Shown here piece after piece: positions 8,290 to 16,835 of a stretch of 43,526 nucleotides of DNA. A model generated the notes under the pieces. The model was not told the DNA's origin and ran no database searches. It worked only from the letters and a program-made list of their open reading frames with translations. The translations under genes and the position numbers were made by a program. Numbering within the stretch: the first letter of the stretch is position 1; every line of letters begins with the position of its first letter. Origin of the DNA: Pseudomonadaceae bacterium (GTDB lineage Bacteria; Pseudomonadota; Gammaproteobacteria; Pseudomonadales; Pseudomonadaceae); NCBI GenBank assembly GCA_019745275.1, contig JAIETJ010000035.1, positions 1 to 43,526 on the forward strand, written 5' to 3'.

Positions 8290-8661
8290 ATGAGCACAGA
8301 AAAATCCGCGGCAACCCTTAAGACCGACCGTATCATCGCCGAAGCTCAGCGCTCGCGCGAAGACGGCTACCGCGACAAAGCCCTGAAGATGTATCCGCAC
8401 GTCTGTGGCCGTTGCAGCCGCGAGTTTGCCGGCAAGCGCCTGAGCGAGCTGACCGTGCATCACCGTGACCACAACCACGACAACAACCCACAAGACGGTT
8501 CCAACTGGGAACTGCTGTGCCTGTTTTGCCACGACAACGAACACTCGCGTTACACCGACCAGCAATACTTCGCCGAAGGCTCGACCGCCAGCCCACAGGG
8601 GCCAAAATCGACCCATAAAGCCTTCGCCGATCTGGCTGCGCTGCTGAAAAGCAAAGAGTAA
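8290..8661 (+). CDS. yajD: YajD family HNH nuclease
   Basis: 123 residues. The HNH/treble-clef zinc site is clear: Cys39-x-x-Cys42, His57-His58, then Cys77-x-x-Cys80 and His85 in LCLFCHDNEH. Length and pattern match YajD, a small conserved proteobacterial HNH protein of unknown cellular role. The ATG is preceded by AGGTGAGCAC. It stands alone; the next gene, an RNA methylase, starts 159 bases downstream on the same strand. Confidence 0.88.
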   Translation: MSTEKSAATLKTDRIIAEAQRSREDGYRDKALKMYPHVCGRCSREFAGKRLSELTVHHRDHNHDNNPQDGSNWELLCLFCHDNEHSRYTDQQYFAEGSTASPQGPKSTHKAFADLAALLKSKE

Positions 8662-8820
8662 GCAGCTGACAGCAGTTCGCAACATGAGCTGAGAGGCGCA
8701 GGTCGATAGCTCGCGCTTTTGCTTGGCCTGACGGCTACCGCCGAGCGCACGCGCATCCTCCGAGGTTGCGCTTAGGCCATAACCGCCCAGTTTAATCACC
8801 GTTTCTAAGAGCACCTGCCC

Positions 8821-9294
8821 GTGGCCAACAGACGCTACAGCTGCATCGGTTTATATAACCCAAAATCCCCTGAAAACGTCGGCTCGGTAATGCGCGCCGC
8901 CGGCTGTTATGGGGTTAATTCGGTGTTCTACACCGGCACGCGCTACGACCGCGCGCAGGAATTCATCACCGACACCAAGAAGGTTTATCAGGATATTCCG
9001 CTGATCGGCATCGATGACCTGCAAAAAATCATTCCGCAGGGCTGCACCCCAGTGGCCGTGGAAATGGTCGATGGCGCTCGCCCGTTAACCGAGTACACCC
9101 ACCCAGACCGCGCTATTTACATCTTCGGCCCAGAAGACGGCTCGCTGGGCAAAGACGTGCTGGAATGGTGCGAAGACGTAATCTACATCCCCACCAATGG
9201 CTGCATGAACCTCGCTGCCACCGTTAACGTAGTGCTCTACGACCGCATGGCCAAGGGCCTGAACACTAAATCAGGGCCCAAGTTTGCGCCCTAG
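8821..9294 (+). CDS. SPOUT-class (TrmH/SpoU) RNA methyltransferase
   Basis: 157 residues, starting at GTG. The three SPOUT motifs are present: the N-terminal NPKSPENVGSVMRAAGCYG, then IFGPEDGSL at residues 101-109, and IPTNGCMNLAATVNVVLYDR, which together form the knotted SAM-binding site. The length corresponds to the catalytic domain alone, so this is a minimal TrmH-like methylase without an extra RNA-binding domain. The target nucleotide cannot be inferred. The 159 bases upstream hold no gene I can support. The GTG is preferred because no in-frame ATG lies near it and homology begins at once. Confidence 0.87.
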   Translation: MANRRYSCIGLYNPKSPENVGSVMRAAGCYGVNSVFYTGTRYDRAQEFITDTKKVYQDIPLIGIDDLQKIIPQGCTPVAVEMVDGARPLTEYTHPDRAIYIFGPEDGSLGKDVLEWCEDVIYIPTNGCMNLAATVNVVLYDRMAKGLNTKSGPKFAP

Positions 9295-9349
9295 AGGTCT
9301 AGTTCTGCGATGGTTTGAGCAAGCCTTTAAAGCTCGCCCAGCTAGACTT

Positions 9350-9380
9350 ACTAAAACGACGCTTTAAGCGTTGTTTTAGT
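9350..9380. terminator. Hairpin at the end of the peptidase gene
   Basis: ACTAAAACGACGCTT and AGCGTTGTTTTAGT (9350-9380) form an imperfect stem with A- and T-rich outer parts, lying between the convergent RNA methylase and peptidase genes. It overlaps the last codons and stop of the minus-strand gene. It may act as a terminator in both directions. Confidence 0.45.
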
Positions 9381-10610
9381 CTTCGGCAAACGCAGCAGTT
9401 TGCTGTCGAGCACCTTTGATCGTTTACCCAGCAGGCTCTCGCTGAGCTGGATAAAGCTCTCGGTGTTGACCTTGTCCATGCGCATCAAGCCTTGGGCGAC
9501 GTCATCGAGGGAGTTCTTACCGTCACTGCCCTGACGAATTTCTTGGTCTAGCTCCTGCAACAACACCACAGCACGTGCGGTGACTGCGCCGGTGCTGTGT
9601 TCGCCGCGCAAGTTGTTGACCTTGCTGCTCCACAGGGTGAGTTTTTTGCGCACCTGTTGGTAGCGCTGTTCACTCATACCGCCGGCACGCCGGAGTAATT
9701 CGATGGCGTAATACTCGGCAATGCCCTCGCTGATCCAATCACTCTCATCCACGTCGTGAATGCCACTGAGCACGTGCACCAATTCATGCAGTAAAGAGCT
9801 GGTGCCGTTTTCACTCACCAGCGGTCGCTCGGCATGCATAAATAGCGAGTTAGGCGCCGACAAACCGCCGCGCCACATAGGATCACCGGCGCTAACCAAC
9901 AACAGCTTTGCTGGGTCACGGGGGAACACCTTGCTGGCGTGCGGCCAAACGAAGGTCAGTAAGGTCAAGGCATCCATACGGCGCATGCCGGAGCCGATGG
10001 GCGCGGCGATGGTCACATCGGTTTGCCCCAAACGAGTGCGCCGGGTGCCGATTTTGCCGGCCAAGATCCAGCCCGTAGGGCGATCAAAAGCCTGCGCGGG
10101 ATTGTTAATCCGAAAGCGATTTTTACCGATCCGCGGCCAGCCGGTTTCAACGCCCGTCCAGCCGTCGGGCAAGGTAAATTGTAAACGGGCGACTAACTCG
10201 ACTTTATCGTCAGGGCTAAAGTCGGCGGGAGGTATCAGGTCGTCACCGCGCAGCAACGCCCAGTCGGGGGTGATCCGCGCCGAATAAGCGCCTGTATCCT
10301 TTTGCTGATCGATGCGCACCCGATAACTAAGGCTGGCTTGGCCGCTGGCCGGCTGCCAAATACCGTGACCTTGGCCGTCTTCACGCCATTGGCCATCGGC
10401 TTTAAACGCCGAGTACTGGGCAGTTTTCGGCAGGAAGAACTTTATCTCTTGGAGCCGCTCACCGTTGCCTAGGGTCACCTGCACCCGTGCTTCCTGAGTG
10501 GCGGGTAAAAACTCGACCTGATAGTCCAGGGTGACTTTTTTCGCAGCCCACAAGGGTGTGCTCAGCAAGAGTAAACAAGCAGCCAAACACAGGCGACAAA
10601 CCATAGACAT
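9351..10610 (-). CDS. Secreted M1/M61-like metallopeptidase (gluzincin)
   Basis: 419 residues from ATG 10610, which has AAAGGAT upstream; a longer frame to 10664 would spoil the signal peptide (CRLCLAACLLLLSTPLWA). A beta-rich N-terminal half is followed by the zinc motif HELVH at residues 275-279 and SEGIAEYY around 295-302, where Glu295 sits like the third zinc ligand of M1/M61 enzymes. The spacing from the second His to that Glu is 15 residues, shorter than the 18 of classic M1, so it is a divergent member. Likely periplasmic. No operon partner is evident: ycgN lies 70 bases upstream in the same direction. Confidence 0.75.
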   Translation of the reverse strand: MSMVCRLCLAACLLLLSTPLWAAKKVTLDYQVEFLPATQEARVQVTLGNGERLQEIKFFLPKTAQYSAFKADGQWREDGQGHGIWQPASGQASLSYRVRIDQQKDTGAYSARITPDWALLRGDDLIPPADFSPDDKVELVARLQFTLPDGWTGVETGWPRIGKNRFRINNPAQAFDRPTGWILAGKIGTRRTRLGQTDVTIAAPIGSGMRRMDALTLLTFVWPHASKVFPRDPAKLLLVSAGDPMWRGGLSAPNSLFMHAERPLVSENGTSSLLHELVHVLSGIHDVDESDWISEGIAEYYAIELLRRAGGMSEQRYQQVRKKLTLWSSKVNNLRGEHSTGAVTARAVVLLQELDQEIRQGSDGKNSLDDVAQGLMRMDKVNTESFIQLSESLLGKRSKVLDSKLLRLPKTKTTLKASF

Positions 10611-10683
10611 GCGCAGCGATCCTTTGTGTGCGAGTGAATTTAGCGCGGCGAGTAACAACCGCAAGAGGTCCGAAAATCCGCAT

Positions 10684-11133
10684 TTAACCGGAGCGGAAAA
10701 TTAAATAATCTTCCCAGTCATCTTCAGCCACGCTGTTTTCGCTAAGCATGCGCCCGGCTTGTGAGATGCGCTCACGGTGCACCGCCGCCAAGTCGCCGCT
10801 GACCAGATGGTGCCAAGCGGGCAAGTCTTGCCCCTGAGCCAGCAAACGATACGCACAGGTGGGCGGCAACCATTGAAAGCTGTCGGCCTGTGCGGCGGTT
10901 AACTGGATGCAGTCAGGAACGAAGGTGCGTCGGTTCGGATAATCGCTGCAACGACAGCTGTCCAGATCAAGCAATTTGCAGGCGATCCGGGTGTAGTAAA
11001 CGCTGCCGTCGTCTTCATCTTCAAGCTTTTGCAGGCAGCACAAACCGCAGCCGTCGCACAGCGACTCCCACTCCTGGCTATCGAGTTGCGCGAGGGTTTT
11101 ACGTTTCCAGAAAGGCGCGACGCTGGCGGTCAT
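10684..11133 (-). CDS. ycgN: YcgN family cysteine-cluster protein
   Basis: 149 residues. The motif CDGCGLCC (Cys26, Cys29, Cys32, Cys33) and later cysteines ([26 protein letters not shown]) define the YkgJ/YcgN cysteine cluster family, probably binding zinc or an Fe-S centre. The opening [20 protein letters not shown] matches YcgN closely. Function is not established. It lies downstream of rnd-ycgL on the same strand, a conserved arrangement in gammaproteobacteria. No clear Shine-Dalgarno sequence precedes the ATG. Confidence 0.9.
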   Translation of the reverse strand: MTASVAPFWKRKTLAQLDSQEWESLCDGCGLCCLQKLEDEDDGSVYYTRIACKLLDLDSCRCSDYPNRRTFVPDCIQLTAAQADSFQWLPPTCAYRLLAQGQDLPAWHHLVSGDLAAVHRERISQAGRMLSENSVAEDDWEDYLIFRSG

Positions 11134-11285
11134 AACTACACACTGAGTTCTACAAAAGGCCGGCAGTTTAGCAGCCGGGCTGACTTAACGCTGGTAACCC
11201 CGACCAGTCACTGCGCGGCCTATAACACCCCAACTACAGCACGCCTGCGCACGGCTATAGCGGCAGTGCGTAGGACGTGCCTGGC

Positions 11286-11579
11286 TTACATCGGGTCGTT
11301 GCGGCGCAGCAGTTCTTCCGGCAGGTGTTCGATGTACTCATCTTCCGCCGGCGGCATTTGCAGGTGATAGCCCTGACTTTCTAGGTTGGCCAAGACCACG
11401 GCGATGTCTTCACGGGCCAATTGCCGCTCAGGGGTAAGCACCAAGTCGAAGGTATGAATAGGCACGCCAAACGCCACCAGCAGGCTCTCAGGCACGCGTT
11501 TGAGCGCCTCGCTGCGCTCGACATACAGGTACATTTCGTTCTTGCGTGGGCTTTTGTAGATGGAGCAAATACGTTTCAT
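11286..11579 (-). CDS. ycgL: YcgL domain-containing protein
   Basis: 97 residues: [20 protein letters not shown], then [13 protein letters not shown] and a C-terminal [12 protein letters not shown], all characteristic of the YcgL domain, a small fold of unknown function that occurs beside RNase D. The ATG overlaps the rnd stop codon (ATGA), so translation is coupled to rnd. About 150 bases without recognisable features separate it from ycgN. Confidence 0.9.
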   Translation of the reverse strand: MKRICSIYKSPRKNEMYLYVERSEALKRVPESLLVAFGVPIHTFDLVLTPERQLAREDIAVVLANLESQGYHLQMPPAEDEYIEHLPEELLRRNDPM

Positions 11580-12703
11580 GCAGTTTCCTTAGCCAGCAGC
11601 GTCAGCAATGCTTGGCCCATGAGTTCACGACGCCAGCCCCGGAGGGAATCTGGCAATTGATAAGGGCCGTGGGGATAGCCAGTTTTCAACAAAGCATCCA
11701 GGGTTTTCTTGCGTAACATCAGTTCTTGCGCCATGTCCAAACGTTCGGCCTCAGCCAAGCCGTAGGCACGCAGTTTTTTCAGCAGCGCGCTGGCTTCGAT
11801 CGGCAACGGCTCGGGCAGCCGAGGGGGCCACTGCGCTTGGGGCAAAGCAGCCGCCTGATGGATGATCTGCAGTAGGGTTTCACCATCGTGACGCACGGTA
11901 CGCGGATGCATTTCTTCGATACGCGACAAACTGGTGAGGTTATCCGGCTGAGTGTGCGCCAGCGGCCAGAGAGTGTGATCGCGCAAAATATGATTGCGTG
12001 GTTTGTTCCGCGCACGCGCCTCACGTTCGCGCCAGGCACAGAGTTCGCGCAGCACCGCCAACTCGGCAGGGGCTAGTTTCCAAGCCAGTTTAGCCTCGCG
12101 ATAAGCCTCTTCGGGCAGCACCTCGCGGTGCATATTGCTCACCAACTCGGCGCCATCTTCCAGCACGCGAGTGGTTTTCTCGGCCGACAGCTTGGGCGCC
12201 AAGCGCCGATAAACCTCGGCCAGATGCACAGCATCTTCGGCTGCATAGCTGATTTGCGTGTCAGTCAGTGGCCGCTGTAACCAGTCTGAGCGAGTCTCGC
12301 CCTTGGGTAAGTCGATGCCCAACACCGCCGACACCAAGCGCGAATAGCCCATGGAGAAGCCCATATTTAGGTAGGCGGCGGCTAGTTGGGTGTCAAACAG
12401 CGGTGCCGGCATGCTGCCAGTCAGGCGCAGCAATACTTCCAGATCCTCGCTGCAGGCGTGCAGCACTTTGAGCACCTTGGGGTTGGCCAACAAGGCAGCA
12501 AATGGCTGCCAGTTGCTGATCAACAAGGGATCGACTAAAAACGCCCGCTCACCGTCGCCGACCTGTACCAAACCGGCCAAGGGGTAAAAGGTGTCGACCC
12601 GCATAAACTCGGTATCTAGGGCTATAAAGGGCAGTTCTTGCCACTCGGCGCAGTACAGCGCCAGGCTCGCGTCGTCGCGAATCCACAGAATATCAATGGC
12701 CAC
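11576..12703 (-). CDS. rnd: Ribonuclease D
   Basis: 375 residues from GTG 12703, which has AAGGGAG upstream; the frame extends to 12799 but that part lacks homology. RNase D is a 3'-5' exoribonuclease in tRNA maturation. The DEDDy catalytic motifs are visible: Asp30 and Glu32 in LDTEFMR, the [10 protein letters not shown] block, and [14 protein letters not shown] with the Tyr of motif III. An HRDC domain follows ([20 protein letters not shown]). The length equals that of the E. coli enzyme. It is coupled to ycgL by an ATGA overlap. Confidence 0.94.
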   Translation of the reverse strand: MAIDILWIRDDASLALYCAEWQELPFIALDTEFMRVDTFYPLAGLVQVGDGERAFLVDPLLISNWQPFAALLANPKVLKVLHACSEDLEVLLRLTGSMPAPLFDTQLAAAYLNMGFSMGYSRLVSAVLGIDLPKGETRSDWLQRPLTDTQISYAAEDAVHLAEVYRRLAPKLSAEKTTRVLEDGAELVSNMHREVLPEEAYREAKLAWKLAPAELAVLRELCAWREREARARNKPRNHILRDHTLWPLAHTQPDNLTSLSRIEEMHPRTVRHDGETLLQIIHQAAALPQAQWPPRLPEPLPIEASALLKKLRAYGLAEAERLDMAQELMLRKKTLDALLKTGYPHGPYQLPDSLRGWRRELMGQALLTLLAKETA

Positions 12704-12828
12704 ACAGCTCTCCCTTAAACACAGCGGCCGCGATCCTGCCGGCCATAATGCGCGGCAGTATATATCGCCAGCGCTGCCAGCCGGCGGTTTCACGCACAAC
12801 TGGCGGCGCTGCGCGCAACACAGTCGAG

Positions 12829-13227
12829 TTAGTTTTTGCCTACAACCGGCTGGGCAAGGCTTTGGGCGGCCAACTGCACGGCGGCACTGGCTTCTAGGCG
12901 GGCTTTTTCACTGCGCAGAAATTTGCGCATACCCTGTAGGTCGGCGATTTTAGCCTCCACTTCCAAGAGTTTTTTCCCCACCAGCAACGCGCCTTGGGCG
13001 CAGTCGATTTGCTGGTCGCGCTGCGCGTGGAGAATTTCGCCAATTTCACTCAGAGAAAAACCCATGCCCTGCGCCTGCTGAATAAAGGCCATATCGGTCA
13101 GGCTGCGGGCGCTGTACTCGCGGTAATTATTGCCTTGGCGCTGTACGCTGAGTAAGCCGAGACTCTCGTAATAACGCAAGGTATGCCGACTGGCACCGCT
13201 TTTTTGCTCTAGTTCACCGATGCGCAT
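12829..13227 (-). CDS. MerR family transcriptional regulator
   Basis: 132 residues with the MerR winged helix at the N-terminus (MRIGELEQKSGASRHTLRYYESLGLL, REYSARSLTDMAFIQQAQGMGFSLSEIGEIL) and a long dimerisation coiled coil. A single Cys (QIDCAQG) lies at the start of the coil; the metal-loop cysteines of CueR or ZntR are absent, so a metal effector is not supported. It is divergent from the epimerase gene, and the shared gap holds a MerR-type promoter, so it probably activates that gene. Confidence 0.88.
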   Translation of the reverse strand: MRIGELEQKSGASRHTLRYYESLGLLSVQRQGNNYREYSARSLTDMAFIQQAQGMGFSLSEIGEILHAQRDQQIDCAQGALLVGKKLLEVEAKIADLQGMRKFLRSEKARLEASAAVQLAAQSLAQPVVGKN

Positions 13228-13236
13228 AAAAACCTC

Positions 13237-13268
13237 TTGACTGTCGAGTATGCTCGACAGTTTAGCCT
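13237..13268 (+). promoter_or_regulatory. MerR-type promoter with dyad in a long spacer
   Basis: A -35 box TTGACT (13237-13242) and a candidate -10 near TTAGCC/TAGCCT (13262-13268) are separated by 19-20 bp, the overlong spacing typical of MerR-activated promoters. The spacer holds most of the dyad ACTGTCGAG-TATG-CTCGACAGT (13240-13261), with perfect 9-bp arms. It points toward the epimerase gene. Confidence 0.78.
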
Positions 13269-13299
13269 GTTCTGGTCATCTACTTATTGAGTATTGAAC

Positions 13300-14352
13300 A
13301 TGCGCGAAGAATGCTTTGTTACCGGCGGTACTGGCTATATCGGCCAGCATTTATTGGCCCAACTGACCGCTAAGGGACATCCGGTTAGCGTGCTAATGCG
13401 CAAGCCCGAAGGTTTGCCGGCACTGCAGCAGTTGGTCAACCAACATGGCGGCGATGGCAGCCTGCTCAGCGCGGTGGCCGGTGATCTGGCCAAGCCTGAA
13501 TTAGGCCTGAGCGCCGAAGCCTTGCTGCAGGTGCAGCGCGCCAAGGTGGTGTTTCACTTAGGTGCGCATTTTGCCTGGGGTTTAAGCCTTGAGCAGGCGC
13601 GGGCCGTGACGGTCAATGGTGCGGTGCGTGTTGCCCAGTTAGCCGCCAAACACGGCAGTCGTTTACTGATGCTCAGCGGTTTTATGCTGGAGAATCACGC
13701 CCATCTGCGCCGTGTCGGCGTCGATCTCGAGCAGCCACAGCGTACCGATTGGCCCGCCGTCTATCGCCGTGTCGGCGGTTATGAGGGCAGCAAACTGGAA
13801 GCGCATTTTAAGGTGCTCGAGTGCATGCGGGCGCTCGGCGGCGAACTGACCATTGTCCATCCGGCCACGGTCTGCGGTCATAGCCAAACCGGTCACATTT
13901 TGCCGGCGCAGCCCTTGGCCGAGCTGATCAGTAATTTAGCCAGCGGCAAACTCAGCGCCATTCCCGGCACTGCGCAACATTGGTTGCCGCTGGTGACGGT
14001 GGATTTTTTAGTCGCGCTAATGATCGCGGCCGCGCTTGACCCGAGCCAAGTGGGCCAGCAAATTCTCGCCTTAGATGAGCACACGCCGAATCTGCCAGGC
14101 ATGCTGGGCGTGCTCGCCGAGCGGTTAAAACTAAAACCACCACGGCGTTTTATGCCCATCGGCGTGCTGCGTTGGCTGCTAAAAATCCCCGGTTTACCCA
14201 AGCTGTTGAGCACCAGCCCCGAGTCGCTGGATTTTATCCAAACCACCCGCTTTGACACCTCGGCGACGAAAGCCTTGGCACTCAAGTATCAGCTGCGTTG
14301 GCCTGATATTACTCAGGCCATGCAGACCACTGTGACGTATCTTGCGCGTTAA
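13300..14352 (+). CDS. NAD-dependent epimerase/dehydratase (extended SDR)
   Basis: 350 residues from ATG 13300; a TTG two codons earlier is less likely. The nucleotide-binding motif GGTGYIG is at residues 9-15, and Tyr161-x-x-x-Lys165 (YEGSK) is the catalytic pair of extended SDR enzymes. The substrate is not evident; the C-terminal half (HTPNLPGMLGVLAERL) resembles NAD-dependent epimerases annotated generically in Pseudomonas. A MerR regulator and its promoter lie directly upstream. An SMP-30-like gene follows after about 100 bases and may be part of the same response. Confidence 0.85.
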   Translation: MREECFVTGGTGYIGQHLLAQLTAKGHPVSVLMRKPEGLPALQQLVNQHGGDGSLLSAVAGDLAKPELGLSAEALLQVQRAKVVFHLGAHFAWGLSLEQARAVTVNGAVRVAQLAAKHGSRLLMLSGFMLENHAHLRRVGVDLEQPQRTDWPAVYRRVGGYEGSKLEAHFKVLECMRALGGELTIVHPATVCGHSQTGHILPAQPLAELISNLASGKLSAIPGTAQHWLPLVTVDFLVALMIAAALDPSQVGQQILALDEHTPNLPGMLGVLAERLKLKPPRRFMPIGVLRWLLKIPGLPKLLSTSPESLDFIQTTRFDTSATKALALKYQLRWPDITQAMQTTVTYLAR

Positions 14353-14453
14353 TTAGTGCCGGTTATTCATGCCTTGCTCGCGCCCAGCGGCCGCTTTATT
14401 CTGCCGTTGCAGCGCGACTCGCAGTCGTCACTCAGACTCATCAAAGGAATGTT

Positions 14454-15515
14454 ATGAAAAAGCTACTGGGCTTTATCGCCCTACTGATTGCCGCTGCGGC
14501 GGGTTACTTAATTATCACCCCCAGCCCGATAGACCCGCTGGCGTGGGACGCGCCCGTGGCGCCGGCCATGAGCGGCGTGTTAGCGGTGAATAACGACCTG
14601 CAAGGTGCCGAGCTTCTGGCCCAAGGTCAGCTGAACGGCCCGGAAGACACCGCCGTCGACGCCCAAGGCCGGGTATACGGAGGGCTGCAGAACGGCAAAA
14701 TTGTGCGTATTGGCAAAGATGGCGGCGTCAGCACGTTCGCCGACACCCAAGGTCGTCCGCTGGGTATGGACTTCGACGCGCAGGGCAACTTGATCGTCGC
14801 CGATGCCTTTAAAGGCTTACTGAGCATCGACCCACAAGGGCACATCCGCGTGCTCACGACCGAAGCCGAGGGTGTGCATTTTCGCTTTACCGACGATTTA
14901 GACATCGCCAGCGATGGGCGTATCTACTTTAGCGATGCCTCGGACAAATTCGAGCAACCCGACTACTTGCTCGATCTGCTCGAAGCACGCCCGCACGGTC
15001 GCCTGTTGCGCTACGACCCGGCCACCGGCAAGACCGAACTGCTGCTCAAAGACCTGTACTTCGCCAATGGCGTGGCGCTGTCGGCCAGTGAAGACTTTGT
15101 CCTGGTCAACGAAACCTACCGCTACCGCATCACCCGCTACTGGCTAAAAGGTGAAAAAGCCGGTCAGCACGACATTTTTATCGACAATCTGGTCGGCCTG
15201 CCTGACAACCTGCAGGGCGATCGCGCCGGCACTTTCTGGGTCGCATTGCCCACCCCGCGCTTAGCTGACACCGATGTGCTGCACCGCAAACCTTGGGCCA
15301 AGGCCCTGCTGGCCAAACTGCCGCGCGCCCTGTGGCCCAAGCCGCAGGTGTACGGCATGGTGATTGCCATCGACGAAAACGGCCAAATCATTCGCAGCCT
15401 GCACGACAGCTCGGGCGAGCATTTACGCATGATTACGTCAGCCAAGCCGGTCGGTGACTGGTTGTATCTGGGCAGCCTCAATAACGACCGAATCGGCAAA
15501 TTAAAGATCAAGTAA
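14454..15515 (+). CDS. SMP-30/gluconolactonase-like (strictosidine-synthase-like) beta-propeller protein
   Basis: 353 residues with an N-terminal membrane anchor or signal (LLGFIALLIAAAAGYLIIT). The body is a six-bladed propeller: repeated units such as DTAVDAQGRVYGGLQNGKIVRI, GMDFDAQGNLIVADAFKGL, DLDIASDGRIYFSDASDKF and GVALSASEDFVLVNETYRYRI, matching the family that includes APMAP and strictosidine-synthase-like proteins. It probably faces the periplasm and may hydrolyse lactones or esters. The ATG has AAAGGAATGTT upstream. It follows the epimerase gene on the same strand, so a shared MerR-controlled transcript is possible. Confidence 0.83.
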   Translation: MKKLLGFIALLIAAAAGYLIITPSPIDPLAWDAPVAPAMSGVLAVNNDLQGAELLAQGQLNGPEDTAVDAQGRVYGGLQNGKIVRIGKDGGVSTFADTQGRPLGMDFDAQGNLIVADAFKGLLSIDPQGHIRVLTTEAEGVHFRFTDDLDIASDGRIYFSDASDKFEQPDYLLDLLEARPHGRLLRYDPATGKTELLLKDLYFANGVALSASEDFVLVNETYRYRITRYWLKGEKAGQHDIFIDNLVGLPDNLQGDRAGTFWVALPTPRLADTDVLHRKPWAKALLAKLPRALWPKPQVYGMVIAIDENGQIIRSLHDSSGEHLRMITSAKPVGDWLYLGSLNNDRIGKLKIK

Positions 15516-15553
15516 GCCGTTGTTCTTTGCGCCATTCATGACCGGAGCCGACC

Positions 15554-16408
15554 ATGCCACTCGCTCAACTGATTAGTCCTGCGCAACTCCATGCGCGCCA
15601 AGCCCAGCCTAACCTAGTCATCTTGGACTGCCGTTTTGCCCTCGACGACCCTGCTTATGGCTTACGCAGCTATCAGCAAGAACACATCACCGGCGCACAG
15701 TTTGCCGACCTTGAGCGTGATTTATCGGCCCTAGTGATCAAAGGCCAAACCGGTCGCCACCCGCTACCCGAGCCGGCCAAGCTGATCGCCCAACTGCGTG
15801 CCTGGGGCATCGACCAGCACAGCGACATCGTTATATATGACGACGGCCCCGGCGCATTTGCCGCCAGAGCTTGGTGGTTACTGGCCTGGTTGGGCAAACG
15901 TGACGGCGTCATGCTGCTCGATGGCGGTTTAAACGCGTGGCGCGTGGCGGGCTTACCCTTAAGCAGCACAACCACCACGGCCACCCTAGGCAACTTCAAC
16001 GGCCAAGCCGATGCACAGATATTGCTGACGGCTGGGCAGTTGCAGCAACGCCTAGGCGAGCCACAACTGTGCTTGCTGGACGCTCGCGCCCTGCCACGTT
16101 TTCGTGGTGAGGTCGAGCCGCTCGACCCGGTGGCCGGGCATATTCCCGGCGCACAATGCGCGGTTTTCACCGACAACCTCGATGCCAGCGGTCGTTTCCT
16201 GCCGGCGGCGCAATTACAGCAACGCTTTGCGGCGTTACTCGGCGAGCGCCCGAGCAGCTCACTGGCGGTCTATTGCGGCTCGGGGGTGACTGCCTGCCAC
16301 AACCTGTTCGCCCTGTGTTTAGCCGGCTACCCACTGGCACCGCTGTATGCCGGTTCGTGGAGCGAATGGATCACCGATCCACTGCGGCCCGTAGCATTAG
16401 GCGACTAG
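15554..16408 (+). CDS. sseA: 3-mercaptopyruvate/thiosulfate sulfurtransferase
   Basis: 284 residues with two rhodanese domains. Catalytic Cys241 lies in the loop CGSGVT, the form associated with 3-mercaptopyruvate sulfurtransferases rather than the CRKGVT loop of thiosulfate rhodaneses. Other family motifs present are VILDCRFALDDP near the start, GHIPGAQ, and the C-terminal YAGSWSEW. It transfers sulfur to thiols or cyanide in the cytoplasm. The start ATG is 38 bases after the SMP-30 gene. A long hairpin repeat begins 13 bases after its stop. Confidence 0.9.
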   Translation: MPLAQLISPAQLHARQAQPNLVILDCRFALDDPAYGLRSYQQEHITGAQFADLERDLSALVIKGQTGRHPLPEPAKLIAQLRAWGIDQHSDIVIYDDGPGAFAARAWWLLAWLGKRDGVMLLDGGLNAWRVAGLPLSSTTTTATLGNFNGQADAQILLTAGQLQQRLGEPQLCLLDARALPRFRGEVEPLDPVAGHIPGAQCAVFTDNLDASGRFLPAAQLQQRFAALLGERPSSSLAVYCGSGVTACHNLFALCLAGYPLAPLYAGSWSEWITDPLRPVALGD

Positions 16409-16420
16409 GCGCTCGGCGAT

Positions 16421-16621
16421 TAGCAGGCCGTTGAAAAACTACTGCGCTCGGCTATGCGGCGTTGAAATCAGCCTCACAGCCAAAGGCTGAACGCGCTTTA
16501 GCGCGGCCCCGAAGGGGTGAGCAACGCGAATCAAATGCTCATGTACAACTCGTACACTGCGCTTTTTCATCTGATTTCGCCTGCCTAGCCGTCGCTCGCT
16601 ACATTTTTCAACGGCCTGCTA
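16421..16621 (+). repeat. Long-hairpin intergenic repeat, long form, copy 3
   Basis: A 201-bp element with perfect 18-bp ends TAGCAGGCCGTTGAAAAA (16421-16438) and TTTTTCAACGGCCTGCTA (16604-16621). The inner sequence shares ACTGCGCTCGG-TATGCGGCGTT and CGCTCGCTAC with copies 1 and 2. It carries an extra block at about 16471-16535 with compact hairpins GCGCTTTAGCGC and CCCCGAAGGGG. The ends differ from the GTGTGAAAAC ends of the other copies. The remainder of the gap to 16836 holds no gene I can support. Confidence 0.82.
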
Positions 16622-16835
16622 GTAAAACTTGCGATAACCCGTAGGGCTTTAGCACTGTGGGTTATATGCAAGATTGGTAAAAGCTTAAAACAGTTTAAAA
16701 ACAGCCCTTTACGGATAACTCTTAGGACTACACTCGAACTTATGCGGCTAAGGTCGCTTCCGGCTCGGCCTCAGTTGCAATTTGGTTAACGCGTTTTATG
16801 TGTCAGGCCCGCCGGTTACCTTTTACGAGGAATTT

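Noticed and set aside
8275..8814. 179-codon minus-strand frame opposite yajD
   Set aside because: It lies antisense to a well-supported HNH gene, has no recognisable motif and no ribosome site. Its coding look follows from the yajD codons.
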